NCBI RefSeq assembly: GCF_020687825.1
Contig: NZ_JAJEWP010000002.1
Location: forward strand, 434,001 to 498,000
Source of the DNA: Fluctibacter halophilus
GTDB lineage: Bacteria; Pseudomonadota; Gammaproteobacteria; Enterobacterales; Alteromonadaceae
Reading direction: 5' to 3'
Length of the DNA: 64,000 bases
In this document: piece after piece, positions 9,361 through 19,298 of the stretch
Layout of the letters: the number at the start of each line of letters is the position of its first letter
How positions within the stretch are numbered: position 1 is the first letter of the stretch
Program-made: the position numbers and the translations under genes
The notes under the pieces: model-generated
Told to the model about the DNA's origin: nothing
The model's database searches: none
The model's input: only the letters and a program-made list of their open reading frames with translations

Positions 9361-10905
9361 ATGACTGAACTTCAACAAGACGAAAACAAATTGATTGCCG
9401 AGCGCCGCAGCAAACTGGCGCAGATCCGCGAAAACTGTGATGCCAATGGGTTTCCCAATGATTTCCGCCGTGACAGCTATGCCAATGACCTGCAGGTGGC
9501 TTTCGGTGAGCACGACAAAGAGGCGTTGGAATCGCTGGATAAACAGGTCTGCATTGCCGGGCGCATTCTGGCTAAGCGCGGACCATTTCTGTTGTTGCAG
9601 GACATGACCGGACGCATCCAGGCTTACGCCGACAAAGACACCCAGAAAGACATCAAAGCCCGTTACGGCAGTCTTGATATCGGTGACATCATCGGCGTCA
9701 GTGGTGCACTGCACAAATCCGGCAAAGGCGATTTGTACGTCAACATGGCGTCTTATCAATTGCTGACAAAGTCGTTGCGTCCATTACCGGAAAAATTCCA
9801 CGGTCTGGCCGATCAGGAAACCAAGTACCGCCAGCGTTATGTTGATTTGATCACCAATCCGCAGACCCGTGAAACGTTCCGGGTGCGCAGCGAGATTGTG
9901 AATGGTATTCGTCGCTACCTGACCGACCGCCAGTTTATGGAAGTCGAAACGCCAATGCTGCAGGTGATCCCCGGTGGCGCCAGCGCCAAACCTTTTGTGA
10001 CCCATCACAATGCGATGGACATTAGCATGTTCCTGCGTATTGCACCTGAGCTTTACCTGAAGCGTCTGGTGGTTGGCGGTTTCGAACGGGTGTTCGAAAT
10101 TAACCGTAACTTCCGTAACGAAGGGCTGTCCACACGTCACAATCCGGAATTCACCATGCTGGAGTTCTATCAGGCTTACGCGGATTATAATGACCTGATG
10201 GATTTGACCGAAGATATGCTGCGTTACCTGGCTCAGGAAGTGATGGGCAATGAAGTCATTGTGAACACTGAAAAAGATGCAGAAGGCAATGTGACCCGCG
10301 AAATCCGTTACGATTTCGGCCAGCCATTCCAGCGTCTGACCATGAATGAAGCGATCCTCAAGTACTGGCCTGAAGCCGATGCCGCGGCGATTAACGATCC
10401 GGAAAACCACCTCGATAGCCTGAAAGCCATGGCCAAGAAACTGCACATCAAAGAGCCGGAAGTTGATGGTATCTGGGGGCCAGGTAAATACTTGTGTGAA
10501 ATTTTTGAAGCCACCGCCGAGGAGCAGTTGGAGCAGCCGACCTTCATTACCGCCTATCCTTGGGAAGTTTCCCCGCTGGCACGCCGCAATAATGAAAACC
10601 CGTTTGTGACTGACCGGTTTGAGTTCTTTGTTGGCGGTCGTGAATTGGCCAACGGTTTCTCAGAGTTGAATGACTCGGAAGATCAGGCCGAGCGTTTCCG
10701 TAAGCAGGTGGAAGAAAAAGAAGCCGGCGATGATGAAGCGATGCATTTTGACGACGACTATATCCGCGCGTTGGAGTACGGTTTACCGCCTACCGCCGGT
10801 GAAGGGATTGGTATCGATCGTCTGGTCATGCTGTTTACCGACAGTCCGACCATCAAAGACGTTATCCTGTTCCCGCACATGAAGCCTGAAGTGCAAGGCG
10901 AGTGA
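9361..10905 (+). CDS. lysS: Lysyl-tRNA synthetase, class II
   Basis: Charges tRNA-Lys with lysine. An N-terminal OB-fold anticodon domain (about residues 60-150) precedes the class II catalytic core. Motif 2 reads [18 protein letters not shown], motif 3 [12 protein letters not shown], and the lysine-pocket stretch is [14 protein letters not shown]. The ATG at 9361 is preferred because GGAA ends six bases before it, giving 514 residues. ATG 9355 and TTG 9349 are in frame but leave no room for a ribosome site. It forms the conserved prfB-lysS operon and ends at a strong terminator. Confidence 0.96.
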   Translation: MTELQQDENKLIAERRSKLAQIRENCDANGFPNDFRRDSYANDLQVAFGEHDKEALESLDKQVCIAGRILAKRGPFLLLQDMTGRIQAYADKDTQKDIKARYGSLDIGDIIGVSGALHKSGKGDLYVNMASYQLLTKSLRPLPEKFHGLADQETKYRQRYVDLITNPQTRETFRVRSEIVNGIRRYLTDRQFMEVETPMLQVIPGGASAKPFVTHHNAMDISMFLRIAPELYLKRLVVGGFERVFEINRNFRNEGLSTRHNPEFTMLEFYQAYADYNDLMDLTEDMLRYLAQEVMGNEVIVNTEKDAEGNVTREIRYDFGQPFQRLTMNEAILKYWPEADAAAINDPENHLDSLKAMAKKLHIKEPEVDGIWGPGKYLCEIFEATAEEQLEQPTFITAYPWEVSPLARRNNENPFVTDRFEFFVGGRELANGFSELNDSEDQAERFRKQVEEKEAGDDEAMHFDDDYIRALEYGLPPTAGEGIGIDRLVMLFTDSPTIKDVILFPHMKPEVQGE

Positions 10906-10918
10906 TCGTGACAGGATG

Positions 10919-10949
10919 AAAAAAACCGGCCATGAGGCCGGTTTTTTTA
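10919..10949. terminator. Bidirectional intrinsic terminator
   Basis: AAAAAACCGGCC and GGCCGGTTTTTTT form the stem with A and T tracts. It serves both lysS and the convergent panE-like gene, whose stop codon lies inside the T tract. Confidence 0.93.
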
Positions 10950-11855
10950 TGCCTCGTTGTCACCGAGCGGCGGCGTGATCGCCATCACTTCCTCGAACAA
11001 GTGCTGGTGGGCGGGGGTGTCCAACCCGTGTGCACGGGCCCGTTGCAGCAGAAAGCCGGTGATGTATTCCATTTCTGTCGGCCGATGGGCATCCACATCG
11101 CGGTTCATTGATGAGTAGTTGTCAGCTGTTTGGCGACACACGGTGAGTGCGCGAGCCAGCAGTTGTCGGGGATCGGCAATCATCCCTTCGGCTTCCATCA
11201 CTGCCGCAGTCTCTTCACACAGACGGGTCATCTGGCTGTGGAACGCAGGTTTGAGCAGTTCGCCGTTGCGGCAACGGTGCAACGCGGTTAACGGATTAAT
11301 CACGGCATTGACAGCGAGCTTCTGCCACTGGGCATGACGAATGTCTTCAAACCACTGGCATGGTGGCAACAGTCGATTCAGCAGTGCGCTGTGGGCGTCT
11401 TTGAGCGAACGAGATGCGGGCGTGCGCAACCAACCGGCCTGGGTACTGCCATGCCCGGTGATCGTCACTTCACCTGGGTGGGGGCGGTATGCGCCGTAGC
11501 TGGTGGTCGCCATGATCAGCGGTTGGCTCACTGTCTCCAGCGCCTTATCCGCCGTGCCCATGCCGTTGTGCAACAGAACGACGGTGGTCTGGGCTGCCAG
11601 GTGGTCCGCCATCTGCTTCAGTGCCGGTAGGATTTGGAACGCTTTCAGCGGCACGATGACCATGTCAGCATCGATGTCCATGTCCAGCGTTTGTGTCATC
11701 GGTGACAAGGTCACCGGCGCTTGTTCTTTATCGCTGATCGCGATACTACCTGCCTGTCCGGTGCGGGTTAATCGCAATACCGGGATGTCAAGCCGATGGG
11801 CACGATACAGGACAAGACCTCCAATACTGCCGTTGCCGACGATTGCCAGTTTCAT
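10947..11855 (-). CDS. panE: 2-dehydropantoate 2-reductase (ketopantoate reductase) family
   Basis: NADPH-dependent reductase of the PanE/ApbA family; in pantothenate synthesis it reduces ketopantoate to pantoate. The 302 residues open with the Rossmann element MKLAIVGNGSIGG. VPLKAFQ and LLHNGMG follow, and the C-terminal domain carries the family motif KLAVNAVINPLTAL. The ATG at 11855 is chosen because AGGAG lies nine bases upstream and the nucleotide-binding fold starts there. It overlaps the pseudouridine synthase stop by four bases (ATGA), so the two are translationally coupled. Substrate assignment is by family only. Confidence 0.85.
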   Translation of the reverse strand: MKLAIVGNGSIGGLVLYRAHRLDIPVLRLTRTGQAGSIAISDKEQAPVTLSPMTQTLDMDIDADMVIVPLKAFQILPALKQMADHLAAQTTVVLLHNGMGTADKALETVSQPLIMATTSYGAYRPHPGEVTITGHGSTQAGWLRTPASRSLKDAHSALLNRLLPPCQWFEDIRHAQWQKLAVNAVINPLTALHRCRNGELLKPAFHSQMTRLCEETAAVMEAEGMIADPRQLLARALTVCRQTADNYSSMNRDVDAHRPTEMEYITGFLLQRARAHGLDTPAHQHLFEEVMAITPPLGDNEA

Positions 11856-12580
11856 GGGCTGTCGTTCTCCTGAAGTAATTGGCGCTGCAGGTGTGAGGGC
11901 AGCGCGGGCCATGACAGATTGTTTTCGCAGCACAACGCGTCGATGGCTGTCTGCACGGATGGGTGTTGGAACCATTCACCGTGCTCCGGGATGCGCTGGA
12001 AACACTGCGGTTGTCCCTGATAATCGAACTGCAAGGCATACGCATGCAGGTAGGTGCGATCTGCCGCCTCTCCACTGTAGCGAGCATCACCAAGGATCGG
12101 CGCGGAATTGCTTTTCATCGCGACGCGCAATTGATGGGTCTTGCCTGACCAGGGGCGCAGAAGGTAGACCCGCATCCCTTGGCTTGTTCCCTTGGATAAG
12201 AACTGGGTCACTGCGGGGTTTTGCAGCGAGTTCGACAAGGTCCAATTGCCCTGACGACGCTTGATCATATCACCGGCAATCAGGCCCTGTTTCTTTTTGC
12301 CTTTGCCGGGACTGAGGGCAAGGTAGTACTTGCGGGTTTTGCGTTTGGCAAAGGCTTCGCCGATGTCGGCAGCCGCTGCTGCTGAACGGGCCAGTACCAT
12401 AATGCCGGAAGTCACTTTGTCCAGCCGATGCACCAGATGCAGCCCCTGCCAACCATATTGCTGGTGAAGGTGTTGTAGCAGGCCGGGGCAATCGGTTTGG
12501 TTCTGAACCGGCACGCCAGGGGGCTTATTGATGATGACAAAGTCCCTGTGCTCGAAAACCCGCTCTATCACGGTCGTCAT
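11852..12580 (-). CDS. RluA-family pseudouridine synthase
   Basis: Predicted RNA pseudouridine synthase of 242 residues. The catalytic motif HRLDKVTSGIMVLARS contains the essential Asp. The second-half elements (GKTHQLRVAMKS, ILGDARYSG) are typical of the RluA/TruC group. There is no S4 domain, so it belongs to a short RluA subgroup. The RNA target cannot be predicted. It lies six bases after the Hpt gene and overlaps panE by four bases, so all three are probably one transcript. Confidence 0.88.
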   Translation of the reverse strand: MTTVIERVFEHRDFVIINKPPGVPVQNQTDCPGLLQHLHQQYGWQGLHLVHRLDKVTSGIMVLARSAAAAADIGEAFAKRKTRKYYLALSPGKGKKKQGLIAGDMIKRRQGNWTLSNSLQNPAVTQFLSKGTSQGMRVYLLRPWSGKTHQLRVAMKSNSAPILGDARYSGEAADRTYLHAYALQFDYQGQPQCFQRIPEHGEWFQHPSVQTAIDALCCENNLSWPALPSHLQRQLLQENDSP

Positions 12581-12586
12581 ACTGAA

Positions 12587-13156
12587 CTACAGCAGTGCTA
12601 TCGCCGTGGCGTAATCAAGGTCGTCGACAGCGGCAGCGACCTTGCTCTGGGTTTCAGTGTCCAGGTCGGTTGCCGCCAGACGTTGTTGCAGCTCCTGCGC
12701 GGGAATGAACTCATTGCGTTGCAATGCCGTTTTCAGATCCTGACGCACAGTGTTTGCGTCAGCGCCAGGCTGCTCGTTGGATGGTTGCGTCGGGGATGGC
12801 GATGGGGTTGTCATCGTTGCGTCGAGCTGTGCCTGAATGGCGCTTAGCGTCGCTGCCAGCACGGAAAAAAAGGCTTGTTGGTTACCATCGTCAACACCGT
12901 CTTTCAGGGCGGTTTCAAAATCCTTTGAGGCCACATGCAGCGCATCCAGACCAAGGTTACCAGCAACCCCTTTCACGGTGTGTACACGTTGTTTTGCCCG
13001 AGTCCAGTCTTTATCGCCCATCAGCTCGTTGAGTTCTGCCGCCAAACCACTGTATTCATCATAAAATGCCGATAACAGTTTATTCAGCAGGCCTTGGTTG
13101 CCGCTCAATTGTGATAAGCCGAACGTCAGGTTCACCAGTGCTGGATTCTGACTCAT
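12587..13156 (-). CDS. Orphan histidine phosphotransfer (Hpt) domain protein
   Basis: A 189-residue cytoplasmic protein. Residues 10-110 form an Hpt four-helix bundle with the phosphorylatable His in HTVKGVAGNLG. A Thr/Pro/Ser-rich linker (TTPSPSPTQPS) then leads to a second small helical segment of unknown role. ATG 13156 is preferred because AGGATG precedes it. Earlier in-frame codons would add a tail with no domain. No hybrid kinase or receiver is next to it, so its phosphorelay partners must be elsewhere. It is probably co-transcribed with the pseudouridine synthase gene. Confidence 0.82.
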   Translation of the reverse strand: MSQNPALVNLTFGLSQLSGNQGLLNKLLSAFYDEYSGLAAELNELMGDKDWTRAKQRVHTVKGVAGNLGLDALHVASKDFETALKDGVDDGNQQAFFSVLAATLSAIQAQLDATMTTPSPSPTQPSNEQPGADANTVRQDLKTALQRNEFIPAQELQQRLAATDLDTETQSKVAAAVDDLDYATAIALL

Positions 13157-13317
13157 AGTACATCCTGTTAAAATGCTCGTGTGTTGATAATAGCACTCGA
13201 GCTGAGCCGGGGAAACGGCGAATGCCCTTTGCTGCATGACGAATGGATAGTTGCGGGGTGGTGTGACCTGAGCGGGCGAGGTAGACTGTCGTTCTTATCC
13301 ACCAGAAAATCGCGTCC

Positions 13318-16173
13318 ATGTTGTTAATGCGTCACATATTCGTGGGGCTCTGTGCCCTCGCTGTACAGTCCTGCACCTGGTCCACTGCACCGTCATTACC
13401 GTTGCCGGAAGGGGTCAGCTTGCTGGAAACGGTGGTCAGCGACGATGAAGGTTTGTCCATTCCTTATCAAAAGTTCCGTTTGGACAACGGGTTGACGGTA
13501 ATTTTGCACCCCGATGATTCGGATCCGCTGGTGCACGTTGATGTCACTTATCATGTTGGCTCAGCCCGTGAAGCGCTGGGTAAATCCGGTTTCGCGCACT
13601 TTTTCGAACACATGATGTTTCAGGGTTCCAAGCACGTAGCGGATGAGCAACATTTTCAGATCGTGACCCAATCTGGTGGTGACATGAACGGATCCACTAA
13701 CCGTGATCGCACCAACTACTACCAGACCGTGCCTGCCAATCAACTGGAAAAAGTACTCTGGCTGGAATCTGATCGCATGGGTTTTTTGCTCGATGCGGTG
13801 ACCCAGGAAAAGTTTGAAATCCAGCGCGATACGGTGAAAAACGAACGAGCGCAACGGGTGGATAATCAACCTTATGGGTTGCGCAGTGAACGCAACGCTG
13901 AGGCGCTTTATCCTGCTGATCATCCCTATTCGTGGCCGACCATTGGTTATGTCAGTGATCTCGACGCAGTGGATGTGAATGATTTGAAAGCGTTTTTTCA
14001 GCGCTGGTATGGGCCAAATAATGCGGTGGTGACCATTGGCGGCGATTTCGATACTACCGAGGCACTGACCTGGATTAAACAATATTTCGGTGATATCCCG
14101 GCTGGTCCTGAGGTATCGCAACCACAACCTCAGCCGGTAACATTGTCCGCTGACCGCTACGTGACGTTGGAAGATAATGTCCATTTGCCACTGATCCAGA
14201 TGACCTTTCCGACCGTGTACGCCCGTCATGAGGATGAAGCGGCGCTGGATGTGCTGGCCAACATTCTGGGCGGTGGCAAGACGTCATTGTTTTATCAGCA
14301 TCTGGTTAAACCTCAGCACGCCGTACAAGCCGTGGTTTCCCATCCTTGTGAGGAGCTGGCGTGCGAATTTCAGCTATTTGCTTTGGCTAACCCGGCTACC
14401 GGCCCCGCACTGGCGGACCTGCAATCCCGTATCGAGCAAATCTTTGCGGTATTTGAACAACGGGGCGTAGAGCCGGATGATTTGGCGCGCACCAAAATGG
14501 CGATCCGTACTGACAGCATCTTTGGTTTGCAAAGTGTGGCGGGCAAAGTCAGTGAGCTGGCCCACAATGAAGTGTTTTTCGGCCAACCTGATCTGGTGCA
14601 GGATGATTTGGACCGCTATGCCAGCGTCACTGCAGACGATGTCATGGGGGTGTATCGGCGCTATATCAAAGGCAAGGCCAAAGTGGTTTTGAGTATTGTT
14701 CCACAGGGCCAATCGCAGTGGGCCGCCGCACCGGCCAACTATGTCCCTGTGCGCGCATTGCCAGACAAATCTGAGGCACCGCCGGCGTTGGTCGCCACAC
14801 CCACGCCGGTGACCTTTGACCGAACGGTCATCCCGCCCGCTGGCAAGCCCCCGGTGGTGACAGTGCCTGACTATTGGCAACACACCCTTGAAAACGGCAT
14901 CAAGGTCATCGGTCACTACAGCCAGGAAACACCTACCGTCGATTTGGTCCTCAGCCTTGAAGGCGGGCCATTGCTCGATCCCATCGACAAAGCCGGTTTG
15001 GCGTCGATGACGGCGTTGATGATGAATGAAGCCATTGAAGGGATGAGCAATGAGGCGCTGGCCAACGAGCTTGAATTGTTGGGCAGTCATATTTCGTTTT
15101 CTGCCCAGGGCCGTTACACCCAGATCACCCTCAGCAGTTTGCGCGAAAATGTATTGCCAACACTGGCACTACTGGAGCGTAAACTGTTCCAGCCGGCGTT
15201 TCTGGCAGAGGACTTTGAACGTCTGAAACAACGTATGCTGCAAGCAGTGCAGCAGCAACAAAAGAATGCCGGCGTGCTGGCCAGCCTGGGCCGTGATCGT
15301 TTGTTGTTCGGTGACGAAAACCGCCTGAGTTTGCCTGACAGTGGTACGTTCCAGTCATTACAGGGAATCACACTGGACGACGTTAAGCGCTTTTACCAAA
15401 CCTACTACACTCCAGCCAAAGCCACGGTTGTGGTGGTTGGACAAATGCGCCAGTCGGCGGTGATTCAGAGTCTGGACTTCCTGTCAGCCTGGCAGGGCGA
15501 AGACTATGTCATCCCACCGTATGGTGTGTTTCCAAGCCCGGACACCCATGCCCTGTATCTGATTGACAAGCCGGATGCCCGGCAAGTCACGCTCAGGGTG
15601 TTCCGTAGCGGGCCAGCGTTTGACGCAACCGGTCCATACTTCCAGTCACAATTGATGAATTTCCCTTTGGGGGGACATTTTAATTCTCGCCTCAATCAGG
15701 TGCTGCGGGAAGAAAAAGGCTACACCTATGGTGCGTCGAGCGGTTTTGTCGGCGGCAAAACACTGGGGCGTTTTGAGGCCAGTGCTGAGGTGCGGGAGGA
15801 TGTTGCTGCACAAGCTTTGCAAACCTTGATGGATGAGCTACGTGGTTATGCGAGCGAAGGGCCAACAAAGGCCGAAGTTGATACCTTGCAAAGTGCGTTT
15901 ACTCAGGCCCGGGCGTTGAGTTATGAAACGCCGTACAGCAAGCTCACCTTCTTGCGTCGGATCCAGAGTTATCAGTTGGCTGAAGATTTCTATCAGCAGC
16001 AACAGCGACTGATCAATACCGTCACACCACAGCAGCTAAAAGCACTGGCTGGGGAAATGTTATCGGCGGATGATATGATGATTGTTGTGGTGGGCAATCG
16101 GGCTGCCATCGAGGAACAACTGCAAACCGTGGGCAGGCCTGTGAAGCCTCTGGTGTTGTCACAGGGGCAATGA
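13318..16173 (+). CDS. M16-family zinc metallopeptidase (insulinase-like, two-module)
   Basis: A large exported peptidase of 951 residues. A short N-terminal hydrophobic segment with Cys (LCALAVQSC) suggests a signal peptide or an atypical lipobox. The first module carries the zinc site HFFEH at residues 94-98 with the downstream Glu near 176 (KNERAQ). The second module starts near residue 520 (YWQHTLENGIKVIG) and lacks HXXEH, as expected for the inactive half. The RxxxYxY-like element (EEKGYTYGASSGF) near the C-terminus is typical. Likely role is degradation of peptides in the periplasm. The start is ATG 13318 or 13327. Confidence 0.9.
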   Translation: MLLMRHIFVGLCALAVQSCTWSTAPSLPLPEGVSLLETVVSDDEGLSIPYQKFRLDNGLTVILHPDDSDPLVHVDVTYHVGSAREALGKSGFAHFFEHMMFQGSKHVADEQHFQIVTQSGGDMNGSTNRDRTNYYQTVPANQLEKVLWLESDRMGFLLDAVTQEKFEIQRDTVKNERAQRVDNQPYGLRSERNAEALYPADHPYSWPTIGYVSDLDAVDVNDLKAFFQRWYGPNNAVVTIGGDFDTTEALTWIKQYFGDIPAGPEVSQPQPQPVTLSADRYVTLEDNVHLPLIQMTFPTVYARHEDEAALDVLANILGGGKTSLFYQHLVKPQHAVQAVVSHPCEELACEFQLFALANPATGPALADLQSRIEQIFAVFEQRGVEPDDLARTKMAIRTDSIFGLQSVAGKVSELAHNEVFFGQPDLVQDDLDRYASVTADDVMGVYRRYIKGKAKVVLSIVPQGQSQWAAAPANYVPVRALPDKSEAPPALVATPTPVTFDRTVIPPAGKPPVVTVPDYWQHTLENGIKVIGHYSQETPTVDLVLSLEGGPLLDPIDKAGLASMTALMMNEAIEGMSNEALANELELLGSHISFSAQGRYTQITLSSLRENVLPTLALLERKLFQPAFLAEDFERLKQRMLQAVQQQQKNAGVLASLGRDRLLFGDENRLSLPDSGTFQSLQGITLDDVKRFYQTYYTPAKATVVVVGQMRQSAVIQSLDFLSAWQGEDYVIPPYGVFPSPDTHALYLIDKPDARQVTLRVFRSGPAFDATGPYFQSQLMNFPLGGHFNSRLNQVLREEKGYTYGASSGFVGGKTLGRFEASAEVREDVAAQALQTLMDELRGYASEGPTKAEVDTLQSAFTQARALSYETPYSKLTFLRRIQSYQLAEDFYQQQQRLINTVTPQQLKALAGEMLSADDMMIVVVGNRAAIEEQLQTVGRPVKPLVLSQGQ

Positions 16174-16272
16174 AAGATTGTCCAGTGTTGGACTGTCTGA
16201 TAGAAGCGGCCGCGATCTTGCTGCGGCCAAACAGGGCTGGCGAGCGAAATGCCAGTGGATATGCTTGAAATT

Positions 16273-16297
16273 GTGGGGGATTTGCCCCACTTCTGTT
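16273..16297 (+). terminator. Possible terminator hairpin after the M16 gene
   Basis: GTGGGG and CCCCAC form a six-pair stem with a six-base loop, followed by TTCTGTT, a poor T tract. Another IR (GGCCGC/GCGGCC) lies about 65 bases upstream in the same gap. Confidence 0.35.
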
Positions 16298-16318
16298 GCT
16301 TAACCTTTTGCGTCAGGA

Positions 16319-17932
16319 ATGATTTTGAACAAACAACCGTCTTCTTTCGCTGCGCGTCTTGACGTGCTGCAACAAACCGGTGTCATGGCAACCTTGGGAC
16401 AAATCCGCCATGGGGTTGAGCGTGAAGCGTTACGCATTAATCCAAATGGTAGCCTGGCGCAGACACCACATCCACAGGCGTTGGGCGCAGCGTTGACCCA
16501 CGAGTTGATTACGACGGATTTTTCTGAGGCTCTGCTGGAGTTTATTACCCCCCCGGAAGTGGATCCGAATACTACCCTGGAACAATTGCGCGATATTCAT
16601 GCCTTTGTGCATCGCTCGCTGGGGGAAGAACGACTATGGCCAATGAGCATGCCTTGCTTCATCAAGCACGAGGATGATATTGCGCTGGCGCAGTTTGGTT
16701 CGTCCAATATCGGCAAGATGAAAACCCTGTATCGCAAGGGGTTGAAACACCGTTATGGCAGTATGATGCAGGCCATTGCCGGTGTGCACTTTAATTTTTC
16801 ATTGCCCGCAACCTTCTGGCAAGCCTGGTTGCCAGAGGCTGAAGGCACGCAAGCTGATCAGGCGGCAGTATCGGCAGCCTATTTCGCGATGATCCGTAAC
16901 TATCGTCGCTGGTGCTGGATTGTGCCCCTGTTGTTCGGTGCATCGCCCGCGCTGTGCCGCTCGTTTTTGCAAGGCAAAGGCGCCAACTTGCCGTTTGAAA
17001 CCATCGGTAAGGGAACCTGCTACCTGCCGTACGCAACATCTTTACGAATGAGTGACCTGGGTTATACCAATTCCGCCCAATCCGGTCTGGCGATCTGTTA
17101 CAACGACATTGATAACTACATTGCCTCGCTGCGCAAAGCCATCAATACGCCGTCAGCAGAATATGCCAAATTCCGACCTGGCCCAGACGGTGAATTCAAG
17201 CAACTGAACGACAATGTGTTGCAGATTGAAAATGAACTGTATTCGCCGATACGGCCCAAGCAGCCAACCCATAGTCTGGAAAAACCCACCGATGCTCTGG
17301 CGGACAGAGGAGTGAGTTATATTGAAGTCAGGGCATTGGACGTGGACCCGTTCAGTGACGTTGGCATCAGTCTTGAGCAATTCTATTTTCTGGATGTGTT
17401 TTTGCTGTATTGCCTGGTTAAACCCAGTGCAACCATGGCGCCGGAAGGCTTTCAGGAAACTGACCGCAACCTCAAAAAGGTGGTGGTTGAAGGGCGTAAA
17501 CCGGGCCTGGAACTGAGTCGTGACGGTCAACCGGTGGCATTGACAGACTGGGCGAAGGAATTGTTTGATGACATGCGAGCGATTGCAGCGGTGATGGACA
17601 ACGCCAGTGGCACAGACAATTATTCCCGGGCGTTGGACAAGCAATGGGCCAAAATCTGTGATTTTTCACTGACTCCGTCGGCACGGATCCTGGCGCAGTT
17701 GAAAGCGCATAACACCGATAATGGTGCGCTAGGGGTGGCGCTGGCAGAGCAATACAAGCAGGGTTTTGCCCAGCGCTCGTATTCTCACTACAGCGAAGCG
17801 GAACTGGTTGAAATGGCTCAGGTTTCGTTGCGACAACAGGCACAGATTGAACAGGCTGATCAGTTGTCGTTCGAGGCGTTTCTGGCGGATTATTTTGCCA
17901 AGGACAAGGACGCGGTTCCATCGGCAGGATAA
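16319..17932 (+). CDS. gshA: Glutamate-cysteine ligase, proteobacterial type
   Basis: First enzyme of glutathione synthesis, joining glutamate and cysteine with ATP in the cytoplasm. The 537 residues are close to the E. coli length of 518. Typical stretches are GIRHGVEREALR-like (GQIRHGVEREALRI), the glutamate/ATP site DFSEALLEFITPP, GVHFNFSLP, and GTCYLPYATSLRMSDLGYTN. ATG 16319 has its AGGA almost adjacent; an in-frame TTG six bases on fits the ribosome site better, so the true N-terminus may be two residues shorter. With the GST in this window it implies glutathione use. Confidence 0.95.
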   Translation: MILNKQPSSFAARLDVLQQTGVMATLGQIRHGVEREALRINPNGSLAQTPHPQALGAALTHELITTDFSEALLEFITPPEVDPNTTLEQLRDIHAFVHRSLGEERLWPMSMPCFIKHEDDIALAQFGSSNIGKMKTLYRKGLKHRYGSMMQAIAGVHFNFSLPATFWQAWLPEAEGTQADQAAVSAAYFAMIRNYRRWCWIVPLLFGASPALCRSFLQGKGANLPFETIGKGTCYLPYATSLRMSDLGYTNSAQSGLAICYNDIDNYIASLRKAINTPSAEYAKFRPGPDGEFKQLNDNVLQIENELYSPIRPKQPTHSLEKPTDALADRGVSYIEVRALDVDPFSDVGISLEQFYFLDVFLLYCLVKPSATMAPEGFQETDRNLKKVVVEGRKPGLELSRDGQPVALTDWAKELFDDMRAIAAVMDNASGTDNYSRALDKQWAKICDFSLTPSARILAQLKAHNTDNGALGVALAEQYKQGFAQRSYSHYSEAELVEMAQVSLRQQAQIEQADQLSFEAFLADYFAKDKDAVPSAG

Positions 17933-17961
17933 AAAAATGCCTGACACGAAGGTCAGGCATC
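17931..17961 (-). terminator. Minus-strand intrinsic terminator at the 3' end of gshA
   Basis: ATGCCTGAC and GTCAGGCAT form a perfect nine-pair stem with a six-base loop. Seven As lie on its left side, so the U tract exists only in minus-strand RNA. On the plus strand no T run follows. The nearest minus-strand gene to the right is at 18690-19193. Confidence 0.6.
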
Positions 17962-18016
17962 AAGCTACTACCAGGGAAAACACACAATAACTAGAACACA
18001 CTTTGTAAGAGTATGG

Positions 18017-18661
18017 GTGCGCGTGAAAGTTCAAACGAATTTACATTTTTTTAAAAAAAGTGTCTTGGGGGTGCTTTGTGTCGCCCTGTTAAGCGCCTGC
18101 ACAACCACGCCACCAAGCAATAAAACCAACCTGTGTGAGATTTTTCGCGAAAAATCCGACTGGTATGATGCCGCGGCAGACATGCGCGATAAGTGGGGCG
18201 TTCCTATTCACGTACCCATGGCCATGATGTATCAGGAGAGTTCGTTTCGTTCCGATGCCTTGCCGCCCCGCGATTATGTGTTTTTCGGCTTGATCCCCTG
18301 GGGACGGGTAAGTTCTGCCTACGGTTACTCGCAGGCCAAAACACCGACCTGGGAGGATTATGTGCGAGAAACGGGCAACAGTTGGGCCGACCGGGATGAC
18401 TTTGACGATGCCATCGATTTTATGGGCTGGTTTATCGCCAAGTCCTACACCATTAACGGCGTTTCAAAGTGGGATGCTTATGCCCAGTACCTCAACTATC
18501 ACGAAGGGTGGGGTGGCTATCGGCGTAAAACCTACGCCAGTAAAGGGTGGTTGGTGAAAGTGGCCAAGCGGGTTAACGAGCGCGCCTATGTGTATGCCAA
18601 ACAGCTGAAAAGCTGCGAAGAAGAGTTGAACGAAGGTTGGTTCTGGGGCCTGTTTGGGTAG
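18017..18661 (+). CDS. SLT-like lipoprotein (putative lytic transglycosylase)
   Basis: A 214-residue lipoprotein. The signal peptide ends in the lipobox LLSAC (Cys near residue 28). The mature part resembles an SLT-type muramidase: AMMYQESSFRSDALPP contains the candidate catalytic Glu, followed by SSAYGYSQAKTPTWEDY and a C-terminal YLNYHEGWGGYRRKTY. The family probably acts on peptidoglycan from the outer membrane. Start is GTG 18017, with AAGAG upstream; GTG 18023 is also possible. It is convergent with the next gene, 28 bases away. Confidence 0.78.
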   Translation: MRVKVQTNLHFFKKSVLGVLCVALLSACTTTPPSNKTNLCEIFREKSDWYDAAADMRDKWGVPIHVPMAMMYQESSFRSDALPPRDYVFFGLIPWGRVSSAYGYSQAKTPTWEDYVRETGNSWADRDDFDDAIDFMGWFIAKSYTINGVSKWDAYAQYLNYHEGWGGYRRKTYASKGWLVKVAKRVNERAYVYAKQLKSCEEELNEGWFWGLFG

Positions 18662-18689
18662 TCGAACACCGCACCAGAACCGCTTACGG

Positions 18690-19193
18690 TCAGATTGCCT
18701 GGGCTGAGTTGCTGCGTCGCAGCAACATGACCTGCGCGGTGAATCCCACCACGTATAACCCCAGAAACGCCAGATAAAAACCCCTTAGCAATGGATCATC
18801 GATACGGGTCACGACGGGATCGTGTGTGGGCAGGCGCATCAACCCGTCTGTGATCGCCGGGATCATATGAAACAGCAGCGTCGCGCTGTAACACATTGCC
18901 TGTAGATACGGACTGAGTTTACCCAGAGGTGACTTGTGTTCCGCCACCCAACCCACCACCAGTGCCAACAGGGTCAGTACTGCCAGGCCGTGTGCCACGC
19001 CAAAACCGCCGTGACGATAGATTGCCAACGCTGACAAGGCGGCAAGCAGGGTACTTAGCAGGTATATTTTTCCAGCCATATGATGGCTGTCGATCAGTCC
19101 TCGTTTGGCCAGTGTGATAACGCCGGCGATGATCGCACCGCCGCCGACCAGGGTGTGAAACCACCCGAACAATGATATTTCTGGCATCTCCAT
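18690..19193 (-). CDS. Small integral membrane protein, DUF2306-like
   Basis: A 167-residue protein with four predicted membrane segments (near residues 9-28, 42-62, 68-85 and 135-160). The charged stretch SHHMAGKIYLLST after segment 1 and FHMIPAITDGLMRLP between segments 3 and 4 contain conserved-looking His residues. This pattern recalls small haem- or quinone-associated membrane proteins of the DUF2306 type, but the match is from memory. No partner gene is next to it. Confidence 0.6.
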   Translation of the reverse strand: MEMPEISLFGWFHTLVGGGAIIAGVITLAKRGLIDSHHMAGKIYLLSTLLAALSALAIYRHGGFGVAHGLAVLTLLALVVGWVAEHKSPLGKLSPYLQAMCYSATLLFHMIPAITDGLMRLPTHDPVVTRIDDPLLRGFYLAFLGLYVVGFTAQVMLLRRSNSAQAI

Positions 19194-19298
19194 GCTCCGT
19201 CGTGTTGTTTGCGCTGTTCAGGCTACGGATATTGCCCGTCCTGTCGACTGATTTTTACCAATAGTCATTTATTGACCCTGTCTATGAACCGACAAAGT

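Noticed and set aside
13068-13075. GCCGATAA on the plus strand
   Set aside because: Lies inside the Hpt coding region on the other strand with no TAAA at 15 bases.
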